The notes beneath the pieces were generated by a model. That model had not been told where the DNA came from. It saw only the letters and a list, made by a program, of their open reading frames with translations, and ran no database searches. This document shows, in pieces, positions 1 to 7,744 of a DNA stretch of 34,933 nt. Source of the stretch: Lachnospiraceae bacterium (lineage in GTDB: Bacteria; Bacillota; Clostridia; Lachnospirales; Lachnospiraceae); contig JAEDCX010000015.1 of NCBI GenBank assembly GCA_016293925.1, positions 1-34,933 on the forward strand, read 5' to 3'. The stretch's first letter is position 1. Each line of letters opens with the position of its first letter. The position numbers and the translations under genes are program-made.

Positions 1-102
1 ACACTGTTTAATTTGAAATATTTATTCTTGTGCCTTTATTATTTACATTAGTATTGTTGTTAATAAATAAAAGTATGGCAGAAGAGACAAAGATTACCAA
101 AC

Positions 103-126
103 GGGGGATGGCAACAGCCATCCCCC
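103..126 (-). terminator. Intrinsic-terminator-like hairpin after the secreted metalloprotein gene
   Basis: A perfect 10-bp inverted repeat (GGGGGATGGC, loop of four, GCCATCCCCC) lies about 70 bp past the stop codon of the minus-strand gene ending at 194. On the minus strand it is followed by a T-rich but interrupted tract (GTTTGGTAATCTTTG), so it fits a Rho-independent terminator with a weak U-tract. Nothing else recognisable is in 1-193. Confidence 0.65.
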
Positions 127-193
127 TCAGTCTGTCTTTTGACAGATCAGATATTCGTATGTAATCGGATTCATCCGGGCAGCGTCCATTCCA

Positions 194-1396
194 CTAGAAG
201 AAATTCACTGCTCTTCCTTCCTTCTTGCCGTATTTCTGGTAATGATTCCAGAGATTTTTCTTATTGTAGCCGAATGCTGCTTTGACATCCGGGTTGGCAT
301 CTGCGTAGAACACGTAATCAAAATTATTGTAGGTTCCTGTCGTATTCCCCACAACCTCCGTGAAACGGGCCGTTCTTCCCTCTGCCTTGCCGTATTCCTG
401 ATAATGCTTCCAGAGCAGGTCTTTATCATACCCGAATGCTGCTTTGACGTCAGGATAGCTGTCTGCATAGAAAACATGATCGAAGCCTGCCTGCGTCTCT
501 ACCGTTGTATACGTTGCGGCAGGCGTGGATGCACCGTTAAAGGATGCCTTCCGTCCCTCCAGCATACCGTACTGAATATAATGGTTAAACAGAGCCTGTC
601 TGTCATAGCCGAAAGCTGCTTTCAGATCCGGATAGGTGTCCGCATACGCCACATAATCGAACGTATCGATGGATACTGACTGTACTGCCTTCTGAACCGG
701 TGTTGCATCTGCCCCCACTACCGCAGAGATCTGCGCCACGATAAAATTATACAACGCAGGACTGATCCGGATGATTGCGTCTGGATCCACATAGATTACC
801 CGGAACATCTCTGCCCAGGCTTCCGCACTGTTTCTGCATACGTTTGCTCTGGTCAGATTGTCGATCTTATACATCTCTTTGTAATAGGTAAAATACAGAT
901 CCTGCCACTCCTGGGAACCGCTGATGCCGTACCCGTTATTCCTGTAATATCCCGTACTGATGGCTGCATAATAATCGATCTGATGTCCGATCTCATGGAT
1001 TACACTGGTTGCACTGTAGTTCTTGGTATTGTTGGCAAAATAAACCACATATCCGTTTTCCGCGATTTTGGAAATCTTGCCGCTAGAATACGCATATACC
1101 ACCGGTGCATACGCAATGGCAAGCGCATCATTCCGAAACTCGTCTCCCCTTACGTATACCTTAATGCCTTTGTTCACCATAAAGTTTCTGACACTGGCCG
1201 GAATACAGTTGTTGTAATATGATACAACATCATTTAATTCCTGTTGACCCGGTGCGCCGTTGTGATATACATTCCCGGCCAGAACGTTGGTGTATGTACC
1301 GGTATCGAAATACACTGCCTGTGATGTAATGGTACCGCCAATCAGCATGAACACTGCCAGCAGGACTGCCATCCATTTGCGAATTCTTCCTCTCAT
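194..1396 (-). CDS. Secreted HExxH metalloprotein (ATLF/M34-like) with three C-terminal repeats
   Basis: This 400-residue protein has an N-terminal signal peptide (basic start, hydrophobic residues about 9-22, likely cleavage after SQA at 27), so it should be exported. The middle region holds HEIGH at residues 134-138 followed about 55 residues later by EAWAEMF (E192, E196). That spacing fits a gluzincin zinc site with a distal glutamate, as in anthrax-lethal-factor-like (ATLF/M34) domains. Residues 246-286, 305-345 and 359-399 are three copies of a roughly 41-residue repeat with the core YAD..PD.KAAFGY and ending HY..YG..EGR. This repeat type is seen in secreted proteins of gut Clostridia, where a surface or carbohydrate-binding role is only presumed. 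The ATG at 1396 has an AGGGGG ribosome binding site 8 nt upstream. Secretion and a zinc site are well supported. The substrate is unknown and I do not assign a gene name. Confidence 0.85.
   Translation of the reverse strand: MRGRIRKWMAVLLAVFMLIGGTITSQAVYFDTGTYTNVLAGNVYHNGAPGQQELNDVVSYYNNCIPASVRNFMVNKGIKVYVRGDEFRNDALAIAYAPVVYAYSSGKISKIAENGYVVYFANNTKNYSATSVIHEIGHQIDYYAAISTGYYRNNGYGISGSQEWQDLYFTYYKEMYKIDNLTRANVCRNSAEAWAEMFRVIYVDPDAIIRISPALYNFIVAQISAVVGADATPVQKAVQSVSIDTFDYVAYADTYPDLKAAFGYDRQALFNHYIQYGMLEGRKASFNGASTPAATYTTVETQAGFDHVFYADSYPDVKAAFGYDKDLLWKHYQEYGKAEGRTARFTEVVGNTTGTYNNFDYVFYADANPDVKAAFGYNKKNLWNHYQKYGKKEGRAVNFF
200..661 (-). repeat. Three imperfect copies of a ~41-codon repeat
   Basis: The 3' part of the secreted metalloprotein gene encodes three related segments at residues 246-286, 305-345 and 359-399, separated by Thr-rich linkers. 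The shared core is KAAFGY, preceded by a YAD..PD segment and followed by a Tyr-Gly/Glu-Gly-Arg segment. The last two copies are more alike than either is to the first, which suggests stepwise duplication. Confidence 0.85.
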
Positions 1397-1448
1397 CTGT
1401 TATACCCCCTTCTGAATACTGACAGAACACGTTATTTTATGTAGTTTT

Positions 1449-1477
1449 ATAGTATCATTATACGTATTTCTTGTAAA
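1449..1477 (-). promoter_or_regulatory. Candidate sigma-A promoter of the secreted metalloprotein gene
   Basis: On the minus strand TTTACA (1477-1472) and TACTAT (1454-1449) are separated by 17 bp, about 50 bp upstream of the ATG at 1396. The -35 matches 5 of 6 and the -10 matches 4 of 6 consensus bases. A second possible -10, TATAAT, lies inside the spacer but lacks a -35 at the right distance. Confidence 0.4.
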
Positions 1478-1514
1478 TCCCAAATTCCCCTGCGCAGAGC
1501 ATTTTGTACAGACA

Positions 1515-1562
1515 GGCAGCCCCTTCGCGTGAACACTTTACCCGTGCTGCAAAGAGGCTGCC
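1515..1562 (-). terminator. Possible terminator after the 71-residue protein gene
   Basis: GGCAGCC (1515-1521) and GGCTGCC (1556-1562) form a 7-bp outer stem with partial inner pairing, about 30 bp beyond the stop of the gene ending at 1595. The U-tract on the minus strand is poor, so termination is uncertain. Confidence 0.4.
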
Positions 1563-1594
1563 CCTGGAATCGTTATGTATTCCGGTTATCCGGA

Positions 1595-1810
1595 TTATTT
1601 TTTGAAAAGACCACTGAGCATATCGCCAGCTTTGTCCAGAGAAATCTTGGATTTCACGGTATTCACCACGCTGTCTACCTGATCCTTGGGAAGATCAAGC
1701 CCCGTCAGATCCTTAATGGCTCCTGCCGGATTCTTCATAAACTTCTCCTGAAGATCCTTGTCACTTGTTACTTTTTTCACTACATCTTCGATTGTCTTCT
1801 TGATATCCAT
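1595..1810 (-). CDS. Small hypothetical protein with a leader-peptide-like core
   Basis: A 71-residue, charged, mostly helical protein. The first half contains LQEKFMKNPAGAIKDLTGLD, which resembles the helical core (L..KF..DP..A....G) seen in the nitrile-hydratase-like and Nif11-like families that include RiPP precursor leaders. The second half is amphipathic, ending LSGLFKK, without the Gly-Gly cleavage site or Cys/Ser/Thr-rich core that a RiPP precursor would normally show. The ATG has a GGAG site 7 nt upstream and its own candidate promoter. No modification enzyme or transporter is nearby, so it may be a free-standing small protein. It is a real gene by its start signals and base use; its function is unknown. 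Confidence 0.7.
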   Translation of the reverse strand: MDIKKTIEDVVKKVTSDKDLQEKFMKNPAGAIKDLTGLDLPKDQVDSVVNTVKSKISLDKAGDMLSGLFKK

Positions 1811-1869
1811 ATCTGTTCTCCATTTCCGTACTGTGGTTTTCCTCTGCCCATTCTCCGGGCGGTTGTTTC

Positions 1870-1898
1870 ATCATACCATATCGGTCATTTTGTGAGAA
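1870..1898 (-). promoter_or_regulatory. Candidate promoter of the 71-residue protein gene
   Basis: On the minus strand TTCTCA (1898-1893) and TATGAT (1875-1870) are 17 bp apart and lie about 60 bp upstream of the ATG at 1810. It would let the small gene be transcribed independently of the upstream glycosidase, which ends 174 bp away. Confidence 0.4.
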
Positions 1899-1984
1899 TC
1901 TGTTAGAGCAATGGATCAAAAAAACAAATCTCTTCCCCGGCATGCCCAAGTTTCCTGTGCATCTGTCTGCCCGGATTCCGATCC

Positions 1985-4414
1985 TCACCTCAACGTGTAT
2001 AGGAACTCGCACAATGCTGCGGATTCGGCGCCGTCCCGCCCTTCAAATGTGAATTCCAGAACCGGCTGCTCCTTGTGATTTACATAGGTATGTTGCGGAT
2101 GGGCAAGCAGTTTGGCGGGAATGGGTACCAGCATATAATACAGTTCCCCGGTTCCGGTCTGTTTCCAGGCGTCTGGAATATCTGCGGAATTCAGCACCGC
2201 ATCGAAGATTACGGCACCGCCGGCACGAATGACCAGCGTCTTGCCGTCATCTGCCTCGGATAACTGGAGCAGAAGATCCGTCCTGTTTGTATCCACAATC
2301 ATGTTGTAGGAGAACCGTCCGCCTGCATTGGCACGTCTGTTCGTTTGTCCGGATGTGATGCCGACAGAACCGGTTCCATACTCTGTCATATTGTGAAGTG
2401 CATCATTTTCATACTGTCCGTAGCCGGGCTGAACAGTGTCAAGCTTGTCATTTTCCAGACGGTATGGAATGGATTCCTGATCCACCTGTGACGTATCTGT
2501 CATGCTGTCACAGAATGTAAAATATAACCCGTAACGCTGCTGATACTGTTTGTAATGGATCGTATATGTCAGGTTTGCATCGGTTCCGGTTAAACGGAAG
2601 GTCAGAATATCTGCTGTCGTATCCCGCACCATCTTATCCTGAATATTTCCGATGAATTCCTCTACCGTTCCGCTCTCCACCCGAATCCGTTCGGAACCGC
2701 CTGCCAGGTATTCTCTGCCGAAGAGACGGTTTGCGGGAATGGTAACATTGACACCGGTTGAGGACAGTTCCATGTCTTTCGTTCCCAGCAGTGCACACAG
2801 AACAACGGGACCGTATTTGAACGCATAGGTATTCCTGCCATCCGGAAGATTGTGCGCAGTGATCTTCATCGGAATCACCACGTCAATCCGGGCGTTGCTC
2901 ACCGCTTTCCCGTCCAGTACGGCATATCCTCTCTGCACACCGTCCGCATTGACGATCGTATATGCATAGTCTGCCCCATTTACCTGAATCTTCATGTCGG
3001 AAGCGATCCATTCCGGAATGCGGAGCAGAAGGTTCCCCTTCAGTTCCCCTTCCAGCGTGAAGTTCACGCAGTCACTCTCCGGGATAGATGACACCTGTGT
3101 CAGAGTGATGTTTTTTTCCTTCCATGTCAGTATGGATGAGAAATACTGATCGACGATCAGGTTCTCGTCCTTATGATAGTAATAGCTCTCTCCCAGCTTG
3201 GTGAAGTTCTCCATACCGGAACCGATACAGCACCAGAATTTGTTGAATCGCTCACCATAAACTTTGAAATATCCGCTGGACATGGGCTGGAAGTAAGTTG
3301 TCATACCTGTTTCCGGGTTCTGAGAGGATAACACAGAGTTGATATAGGTGTTCTCGTACCAGTCAGCGTATTTCATATTCCCGGAGATCATGTACAGATA
3401 TTTGGTCAGTTTCAGCATATTGTAGGAGTTACATGTCTCGCAGGTGCAGTTGGTCCGCTCTGCATCCAATACACCGTCTGCCCCGAAATGTTCCCACTCG
3501 CTGTTTCCGCCGGTAATATAGGAATGATTCTCCACCACCATATCCCAGAACCGTTCCGCATAGCGGCGGTAACGTTCCTCCCCGACTACCATATACCGTT
3601 TGATGGCACCGACAAACTTCGGGATGGTCGTGTTGGCATGATAATTGTTCAGGACGTTGTCCCCCACTTTGGCATTGGCAATCCTCTCGAACAATTCATC
3701 CTGATCGAAGGCATGCGCTGCGTCCAGATGTTCTTTTTTGCCGGTCATAAGATACAGATCGTAGAGGCAGTCATTCATGCCGCCGTACTCGATTCCGAGC
3801 ACAATGCGATGGGTTTCCTCATCCCAGCCCATGGCCCGGCGATAGGTCCAGTCTGCCAGCGCGGATGCGATCTCCAACGAAAGAGCCGCCGTTTTCTGCA
3901 TCTTCTCATCCTTCATGCCTGCCACTGCCAGAAGTCCTTCGAAGATTTTGTGCATCGTATACCAGGGAACCCATGCCTGTGTGATAATGTTTGTAAGGTT
4001 ATGTTCCACATTGTCAAACTGAAGGTAAATATTCCCCGGATCCGGAATAATTGCACCGAAAATGAAACCGTTTCCAAGAGCATCCTGGCATTCCTTCAGC
4101 CCCAACACCAGAGTCTCCAGGATATTTCCCAATGCTTCCCGCTGTTCTGCCGTGCTGTTACCGCATTCATAAGCATGGGCACAGGCTGTCATATAATGCC
4201 CCAGAGTATGTCCGCCGATCAGCATGTTCTCCCAACATTCATACCGCGTGGCGCCCCGCATATCCACGCCCGCAGTCTCCCGGAAACCTGCCAGCAGTTT
4301 ATCCGTATCGAATGCCGTCAGATAAAGTACTTCTTTCTCAAATGCATTCTCACAATAGTTGTCCGTAATGTTCACTTCCGATAAAGGAAAATCCTGTAAT
4401 CCTGTCAGATCCAT
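1985..4414 (-). CDS. GH127-family beta-L-arabinofuranosidase-like glycoside hydrolase (DUF1680)
   Basis: An 809-residue protein of the GH127 family, whose characterised member HypBA1 releases beta-L-arabinofuranose from plant hydroxyproline-linked or pectic glycans. The N-terminal two thirds is an (alpha/alpha) barrel with WENMLIGGHTLGHYM near residue 61. The zinc-thiolate active site is visible: Glu326 and Cys328 in CETC, and Cys395-Cys396 in FWCCIGSGMEN, matching the Glu-Cys and Cys-Cys pairs of HypBA1, where the first Cys of the pair is the nucleophile. No signal peptide is seen, so it should act in the cytoplasm on imported oligosaccharides. It is about 150 residues longer than HypBA1, mostly at the C-terminus, possibly an added beta-sandwich. 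The ATG has GGAGG 7 nt upstream. The divergent AraC gene is the likely regulator. Family is confident; exact sugar specificity is inferred. Confidence 0.92.
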   Translation of the reverse strand: MDLTGLQDFPLSEVNITDNYCENAFEKEVLYLTAFDTDKLLAGFRETAGVDMRGATRYECWENMLIGGHTLGHYMTACAHAYECGNSTAEQREALGNILETLVLGLKECQDALGNGFIFGAIIPDPGNIYLQFDNVEHNLTNIITQAWVPWYTMHKIFEGLLAVAGMKDEKMQKTAALSLEIASALADWTYRRAMGWDEETHRIVLGIEYGGMNDCLYDLYLMTGKKEHLDAAHAFDQDELFERIANAKVGDNVLNNYHANTTIPKFVGAIKRYMVVGEERYRRYAERFWDMVVENHSYITGGNSEWEHFGADGVLDAERTNCTCETCNSYNMLKLTKYLYMISGNMKYADWYENTYINSVLSSQNPETGMTTYFQPMSSGYFKVYGERFNKFWCCIGSGMENFTKLGESYYYHKDENLIVDQYFSSILTWKEKNITLTQVSSIPESDCVNFTLEGELKGNLLLRIPEWIASDMKIQVNGADYAYTIVNADGVQRGYAVLDGKAVSNARIDVVIPMKITAHNLPDGRNTYAFKYGPVVLCALLGTKDMELSSTGVNVTIPANRLFGREYLAGGSERIRVESGTVEEFIGNIQDKMVRDTTADILTFRLTGTDANLTYTIHYKQYQQRYGLYFTFCDSMTDTSQVDQESIPYRLENDKLDTVQPGYGQYENDALHNMTEYGTGSVGITSGQTNRRANAGGRFSYNMIVDTNRTDLLLQLSEADDGKTLVIRAGGAVIFDAVLNSADIPDAWKQTGTGELYYMLVPIPAKLLAHPQHTYVNHKEQPVLEFTFEGRDGAESAALCEFLYTLR

Positions 4415-4451
4415 ATTTCAACCTCCGTATCTGTCTGCATGTGATAATTAT

Positions 4452-4457
4452 ATTATA
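4452..4457 (-). promoter_or_regulatory. -10 element (TATAAT) of the GH127 gene
   Basis: A perfect TATAAT on the minus strand lies 38 bp upstream of the GH127 start codon. The -35 position holds only a poor match (TTCCGT at 17 bp), which would suit dependence on an activator such as the divergent AraC-family protein. Confidence 0.4.
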
Positions 4458-4514
4458 ACGATCCTGTTACGCAAACGGAATTCCCAAAGGTTTGAATAGG
4501 TGTGAAAAAGTTAG

Positions 4515-4543
4515 ATGACATCAGACATGTTCCGTGATATTCT
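4515..4543 (+). promoter_or_regulatory. Candidate promoter of the araC-family gene
   Basis: ATGACA (4515-4520) and TATTCT (4538-4543) are separated by 17 bp and lie 34 bp upstream of the ATG at 4577. The two divergent promoters share the 162-bp intergenic region, which is the natural place for the regulator to bind. Confidence 0.45.
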
Positions 4544-4576
4544 ATTCTCGGGAACACTGAAGAAAGGGGATAAATA

Positions 4577-5431
4577 ATGGAGGTTATCGAATTTCATACC
4601 CACGAACAGTTTCAATATCACTGGTGTGGTTTATTCCTTCCACCCAATGAGGAGTGGATGCACATGGCAAGAGGACTGTCGGATTATGAGCTTATGGTCG
4701 TCACGGAGGGAACTCTCTACGTGGCAGATATCGATACGAAATATGAGGTAAAAGCCGGAGAGTATCTTCTGATGACTCCTACCGTGCTGCAGCATGGCTA
4801 TCGACGGGGTGCATGCTCTTTTTACTGGATGCATTTCAATTACCACAACAATGCCAATGATCACCGGATACGCAACGAGAAGGAATTGCAATACTCTCCG
4901 GACACGCTCCTGCTGCCGCGTCAGGGGACACTGGCATCCCCGGACCGCATCATTATTCTCATGAAGCAGCTGCAGGATTCCGACCGCCGTTATCGTGAAC
5001 CGAACCTGAACCGTTCACTGTGTACTGCCATTCTGTGCGAAACAGCCGTCCAGAGTACACTCTATCGGAATTACGGCAGTATGAATTCCGGACAGCAGAT
5101 CTTCGAAGATATCGTCAATTACATTAACTGGCATATCAATGAACCGCTTCCCGTATACGAGGTTGCTGCGTATTTCGGGTACAATGAAAAGTATCTGACA
5201 ACTTTTTTCCGAAACATGTCCGGCATTCCGTTGAAGCAGTACATTCTTCGCCGTAAAATGGAACATGCCACCGCAGCCCTGACCGAGACCAATCAGCCGG
5301 TGTCCCAGATTGCGTACAGCCTGGGATACAGTGATGTGCATAATTTCACCAATGCGTTTCATAAGATCGTCGGATTGTCTCCCACCGAATACCGTGCCGG
5401 TTACAACAAGCGGAATGTATTCCGGGTCTGA
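4577..5431 (+). CDS. AraC-family transcriptional regulator
   Basis: A 284-residue regulator. Residues about 1-110 form a cupin-like sensing domain (EGTLYVADIDTKYEVKAGEYLL followed by HGYRRG), and the C-terminal ~100 residues carry two helix-turn-helix motifs typical of AraC/XylS proteins: YEVAAYFGYNEKYLTTFFRNMSG and VSQIAYSLGYSDVHNFTNAFHK with the closing LSPTEYR. It is divergent from the GH127 gene and therefore most likely senses a sugar released from arabinose-containing glycans and activates that gene. The ATG has AAAGGGG 8 nt upstream. Its stop is 30 bp from the convergent mtnN stop with no clear terminator between them. The ligand is not known. Confidence 0.92.
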   Translation: MEVIEFHTHEQFQYHWCGLFLPPNEEWMHMARGLSDYELMVVTEGTLYVADIDTKYEVKAGEYLLMTPTVLQHGYRRGACSFYWMHFNYHNNANDHRIRNEKELQYSPDTLLLPRQGTLASPDRIIILMKQLQDSDRRYREPNLNRSLCTAILCETAVQSTLYRNYGSMNSGQQIFEDIVNYINWHINEPLPVYEVAAYFGYNEKYLTTFFRNMSGIPLKQYILRRKMEHATAALTETNQPVSQIAYSLGYSDVHNFTNAFHKIVGLSPTEYRAGYNKRNVFRV

Positions 5432-5461
5432 CGGCAGATTGGCACTGCGGGTAAGATAGGA

Positions 5462-6157
5462 TTATCCAATCCGGATCCGCTGCACAAACAGATCAATTAC
5501 GTTTGCCGTGTTCGCCGCGGCGAGCTTCACAAATTCCGGATAGTCCATGTGAGACTGTTCATTGGCGGAATCCGAGATCGCGCGAATCACACAGAAGGGC
5601 GTCTGATTGACATAGCATACCTGCCCGATGGCAGCACCTTCCATCTCACATGCAATGCCGGAAAACTCCCGCACGATGAATTCTTTTCTGGAGGGATCCA
5701 CTACGAACTGATCGCCGGATGCGATCGTTCCCACCAGTGCGTTCATGTGAAGTTCATGCACACACTCTGCAATCGTTTTCACAATCCGTTCATCACAGGG
5801 GATCTCCACAATATTGATGCCTGAAATCAAGCCTTTGGGATCACCCAGAGGGGACGTGTCCATATCGTGCTGTACCAGCTTATCCGCCACTGCAATATCC
5901 GCAATGTCCAGTTTGTCGGTCAGCGTTCCGGCAACACCCACATTCAGGATCATGTCAGGATGGTACATTAAGATCATGGTCTGTGCGCAGATGCCCGCAA
6001 ACACCTTACCGATACCGCACACTGCCGTGACAAGCTCTTTCCCATGCATGGTTCCCAGATAAAAATGAATTCCGGAGCATTCCTGCTCTTCGCGAATCTC
6101 CATGTTCTCCCTGATGCGGTCCAGTTCCACGCGCATCGCACATATAATTCCGATCAT
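5462..6157 (-). CDS. mtnN: 5'-methylthioadenosine/S-adenosylhomocysteine nucleosidase
   Basis: A 231-residue cytoplasmic enzyme that hydrolyses 5'-methylthioadenosine and S-adenosylhomocysteine to adenine plus the thioribose product; S-ribosylhomocysteine is then the LuxS substrate. Diagnostic features are the start MIGIICAMRVEL with the conserved Glu at 11, GTIASGDQFV, MEGAAIGQVCY with the ribose-binding Glu, and ISDSAN with the catalytic Asp. The length is normal for the family. A GGGAG site lies 4 nt before the ATG, and luxS ends 17 bp upstream in the same direction. Together with luxS it forms the two-step SAH detoxification route. Confidence 0.95.
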   Translation of the reverse strand: MIGIICAMRVELDRIRENMEIREEQECSGIHFYLGTMHGKELVTAVCGIGKVFAGICAQTMILMYHPDMILNVGVAGTLTDKLDIADIAVADKLVQHDMDTSPLGDPKGLISGINIVEIPCDERIVKTIAECVHELHMNALVGTIASGDQFVVDPSRKEFIVREFSGIACEMEGAAIGQVCYVNQTPFCVIRAISDSANEQSHMDYPEFVKLAAANTANVIDLFVQRIRIG

Positions 6158-6174
6158 ATTGCTCCCGAGCCTTT

Positions 6175-6642
6175 CTATTTGGTATATTCAAATGTATTTT
6201 CTTTGCTATTCAATATATCCAGATAACGCTTCGCTTCCCTGCGGGCAAGCTCCACGTCCAGATTCCTGTAGTTACCGCATTCCACCTCGCTGCACCCGAA
6301 CATCTCTCCCTCATGGCTGATAATGTTCTGCAGAACTTCTCTTACAACCGTAAGAACCTTCTCATTGTCCGCATTGCGGATCAGCAGATAAAATCCGGTC
6401 TGGCACCCCATCGGTCCAAAATAAATCACATCATCCTTCAACTCCGAATTGCGGATATAGGTTGCAAACATGTGCTCCAGAGAATGCATGCTGGCATTGT
6501 CGATCAGATCCCCGGTATTGGGTTTCCGAAAGCGCATGTCATATGTCGTGATATCTCCGTCTATTCTGGAGGTGTAGATTCCCGGAAACAACGTTCTGTG
6601 ATCTACCGTAAAACTTGTAATCTTCTGAATCTCTTTTCCCAT
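6175..6642 (-). CDS. luxS: S-ribosylhomocysteine lyase (AI-2 synthase)
   Basis: LuxS cleaves S-ribosylhomocysteine to homocysteine and DPD, the precursor of autoinducer-2. The protein from the ATG at 6642 has 155 residues, normal for the family. The metal site HSLEH (His53, Glu56, His57) is intact, with a third ligand probably Cys122 in ECGNY. GPMGCQTGFY carries the catalytic Cys80, with Gln where Arg is usual. Two ATGs are adjacent (6645 and 6642). The second has better spacing (6 nt) from GGAG, and both overlap the TGA of the upstream dehydrogenase, which implies translational coupling. A longer frame up to 6750 is only an open extension into the dehydrogenase gene. Confidence 0.96.
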   Translation of the reverse strand: MGKEIQKITSFTVDHRTLFPGIYTSRIDGDITTYDMRFRKPNTGDLIDNASMHSLEHMFATYIRNSELKDDVIYFGPMGCQTGFYLLIRNADNEKVLTVVREVLQNIISHEGEMFGCSEVECGNYRNLDVELARREAKRYLDILNSKENTFEYTK

Positions 6643-7610
6643 CATGATCTCCTTCCTGTCACGAGGTTTCTCGCTTCCCCGTTCTGAAACGCCTGAATAT
6701 TCCGGGCGGTTTCTTCCACCAGACGCTGCCTTGCTTCTATACTGCCCCATGCCATATGCGGTGTGATAATCAACTTTCTGCTGTCCTGATATCCGTACAG
6801 CGGATTCTCTTTGTCCATGGGTTCCCTGGACAGAACATCCAGCCCGGCACCGGCAATCACTTGATTCTCCAGTGCCCAGAGAAGTGCATCCTCCCGGACG
6901 ATAGGCCCTCTTGCCACATTGACCAGGATCGCGGAAGATTTCATCTTCTGCAGGAAAGCCCTGTCAATCATTCCTCTCGTCGTATCCGTCAGCGGACAGT
7001 GCACAGACAACACATCGCTGCGCGCGCACAGTTCATCCATAGTTACCCGCTCATAGCCGGGTACATCGTGATTGCCGGTGGTGGAATAATAGATGACCCG
7101 GCAGCCGAGTGCTTCCGCAATCTTCGCAACCTTGCTACCGATATTGCCCATCCCCACAATGCCCCAGGTTTTATCCTGCAGATCCCGGAACGGTTCCCCC
7201 ATATGGCAGAAGAATTCCTGTTCACTGTAGGCACCGCTCTTCACGTAGTTGTCGTAATAGGACAATTTCTCAAGCAGAGAAAGTGCCAGCGCAATGGTAT
7301 GCTGCGCAACGGAATCTGTGGAATATCCTCTCACATTGGCAACCGCAATTCCCCGTTCTTCACAGTATTTCAGATCAACCACATCGTATCCTGTTGCAAA
7401 AACGGCGATCAGTTTCAGCTTCCGGGCATTTCCGATGGTCTCTGCGTTCATTCTGCACTTGTTGATTACTACAACATCTGCATCCTGTACACGCTCCGCA
7501 ATCTGATCCTGCAATGTATTGGGATAGATAATCAACTCTCCGAGGCCATCCATGGAACGCATGTCCACGTCATCCCCCACACTGTTTTTCTCCAGAACAA
7601 CAATTTTCAT
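6642..7610 (-). CDS. D-isomer-specific 2-hydroxyacid dehydrogenase (glycerate dehydrogenase-like)
   Basis: A 322-residue NAD(P)-dependent dehydrogenase that interconverts 2-oxoacids and D-2-hydroxyacids. The Rossmann motif GIVGMGNIGSKVA is near residue 150, and the catalytic triad is visible as Arg in NVARGP, Glu in SREPM and His in TPHMAW. ATGYDVVD near residue 92 is the usual substrate-loop segment. It most resembles the hydroxypyruvate/glycerate dehydrogenase branch, but the substrate is not certain. It is the first gene of the operon with luxS and mtnN: its TGA overlaps the luxS start. A role in handling a keto acid related to methionine or serine metabolism is an inference from this context. 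The ATG has AAGGAGAT 8 nt upstream. Confidence 0.9.
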   Translation of the reverse strand: MKIVVLEKNSVGDDVDMRSMDGLGELIIYPNTLQDQIAERVQDADVVVINKCRMNAETIGNARKLKLIAVFATGYDVVDLKYCEERGIAVANVRGYSTDSVAQHTIALALSLLEKLSYYDNYVKSGAYSEQEFFCHMGEPFRDLQDKTWGIVGMGNIGSKVAKIAEALGCRVIYYSTTGNHDVPGYERVTMDELCARSDVLSVHCPLTDTTRGMIDRAFLQKMKSSAILVNVARGPIVREDALLWALENQVIAGAGLDVLSREPMDKENPLYGYQDSRKLIITPHMAWGSIEARQRLVEETARNIQAFQNGEARNLVTGRRS

Positions 7611-7694
7611 GTTCCCATCTCCTTGAACGTATCCCGCATCCGGGAGGGACTGCCTCCGGACCGCGTGTTCTTTATCCGATTCAGTATATCACAA

Positions 7695-7730
7695 GAGCCG
7701 TTCCTTTTCCATAATGAAAAAGAACGGCTC
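7695..7730 (-). terminator. Terminator after pgi
   Basis: GAGCCGTTC (7695-7703) pairs with GAACGGCTC (7722-7730), extended inward by CTTTT/AAAAG, making a long stem directly after the pgi stop. The minus-strand continuation TTGTGATAT is a weak U-tract. It separates pgi from the dehydrogenase-luxS-mtnN operon. I found no convincing -35/-10 pair for that operon in 7611-7694. Confidence 0.65.
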
Positions 7731-7744
7731 ATCTTCATGAATTC

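Noticed and set aside
1910..1984. Terminator after the GH127 gene
   Set aside because: A run of seven T occurs on the minus strand, but the preceding sequence forms only a weak, distant stem.
3488..4384. Plus-strand open frame of 298 codons opposite the GH127 gene
   Set aside because: It is the antisense of a well-supported enzyme gene, has no ribosome binding site and its product looks like a random high-Cys/His/Ile sequence.
6643..6750. LuxS with a 35-residue N-terminal extension
   Set aside because: The extension lies in the dehydrogenase coding region, is not LuxS-like, and the adjacent ATGs at 6645/6642 have a ribosome binding site.
7611..7694. Promoter for the dehydrogenase-luxS-mtnN operon
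   Set aside because: A TATACT is present, but no -35 lies at a suitable distance, so I did not annotate one.
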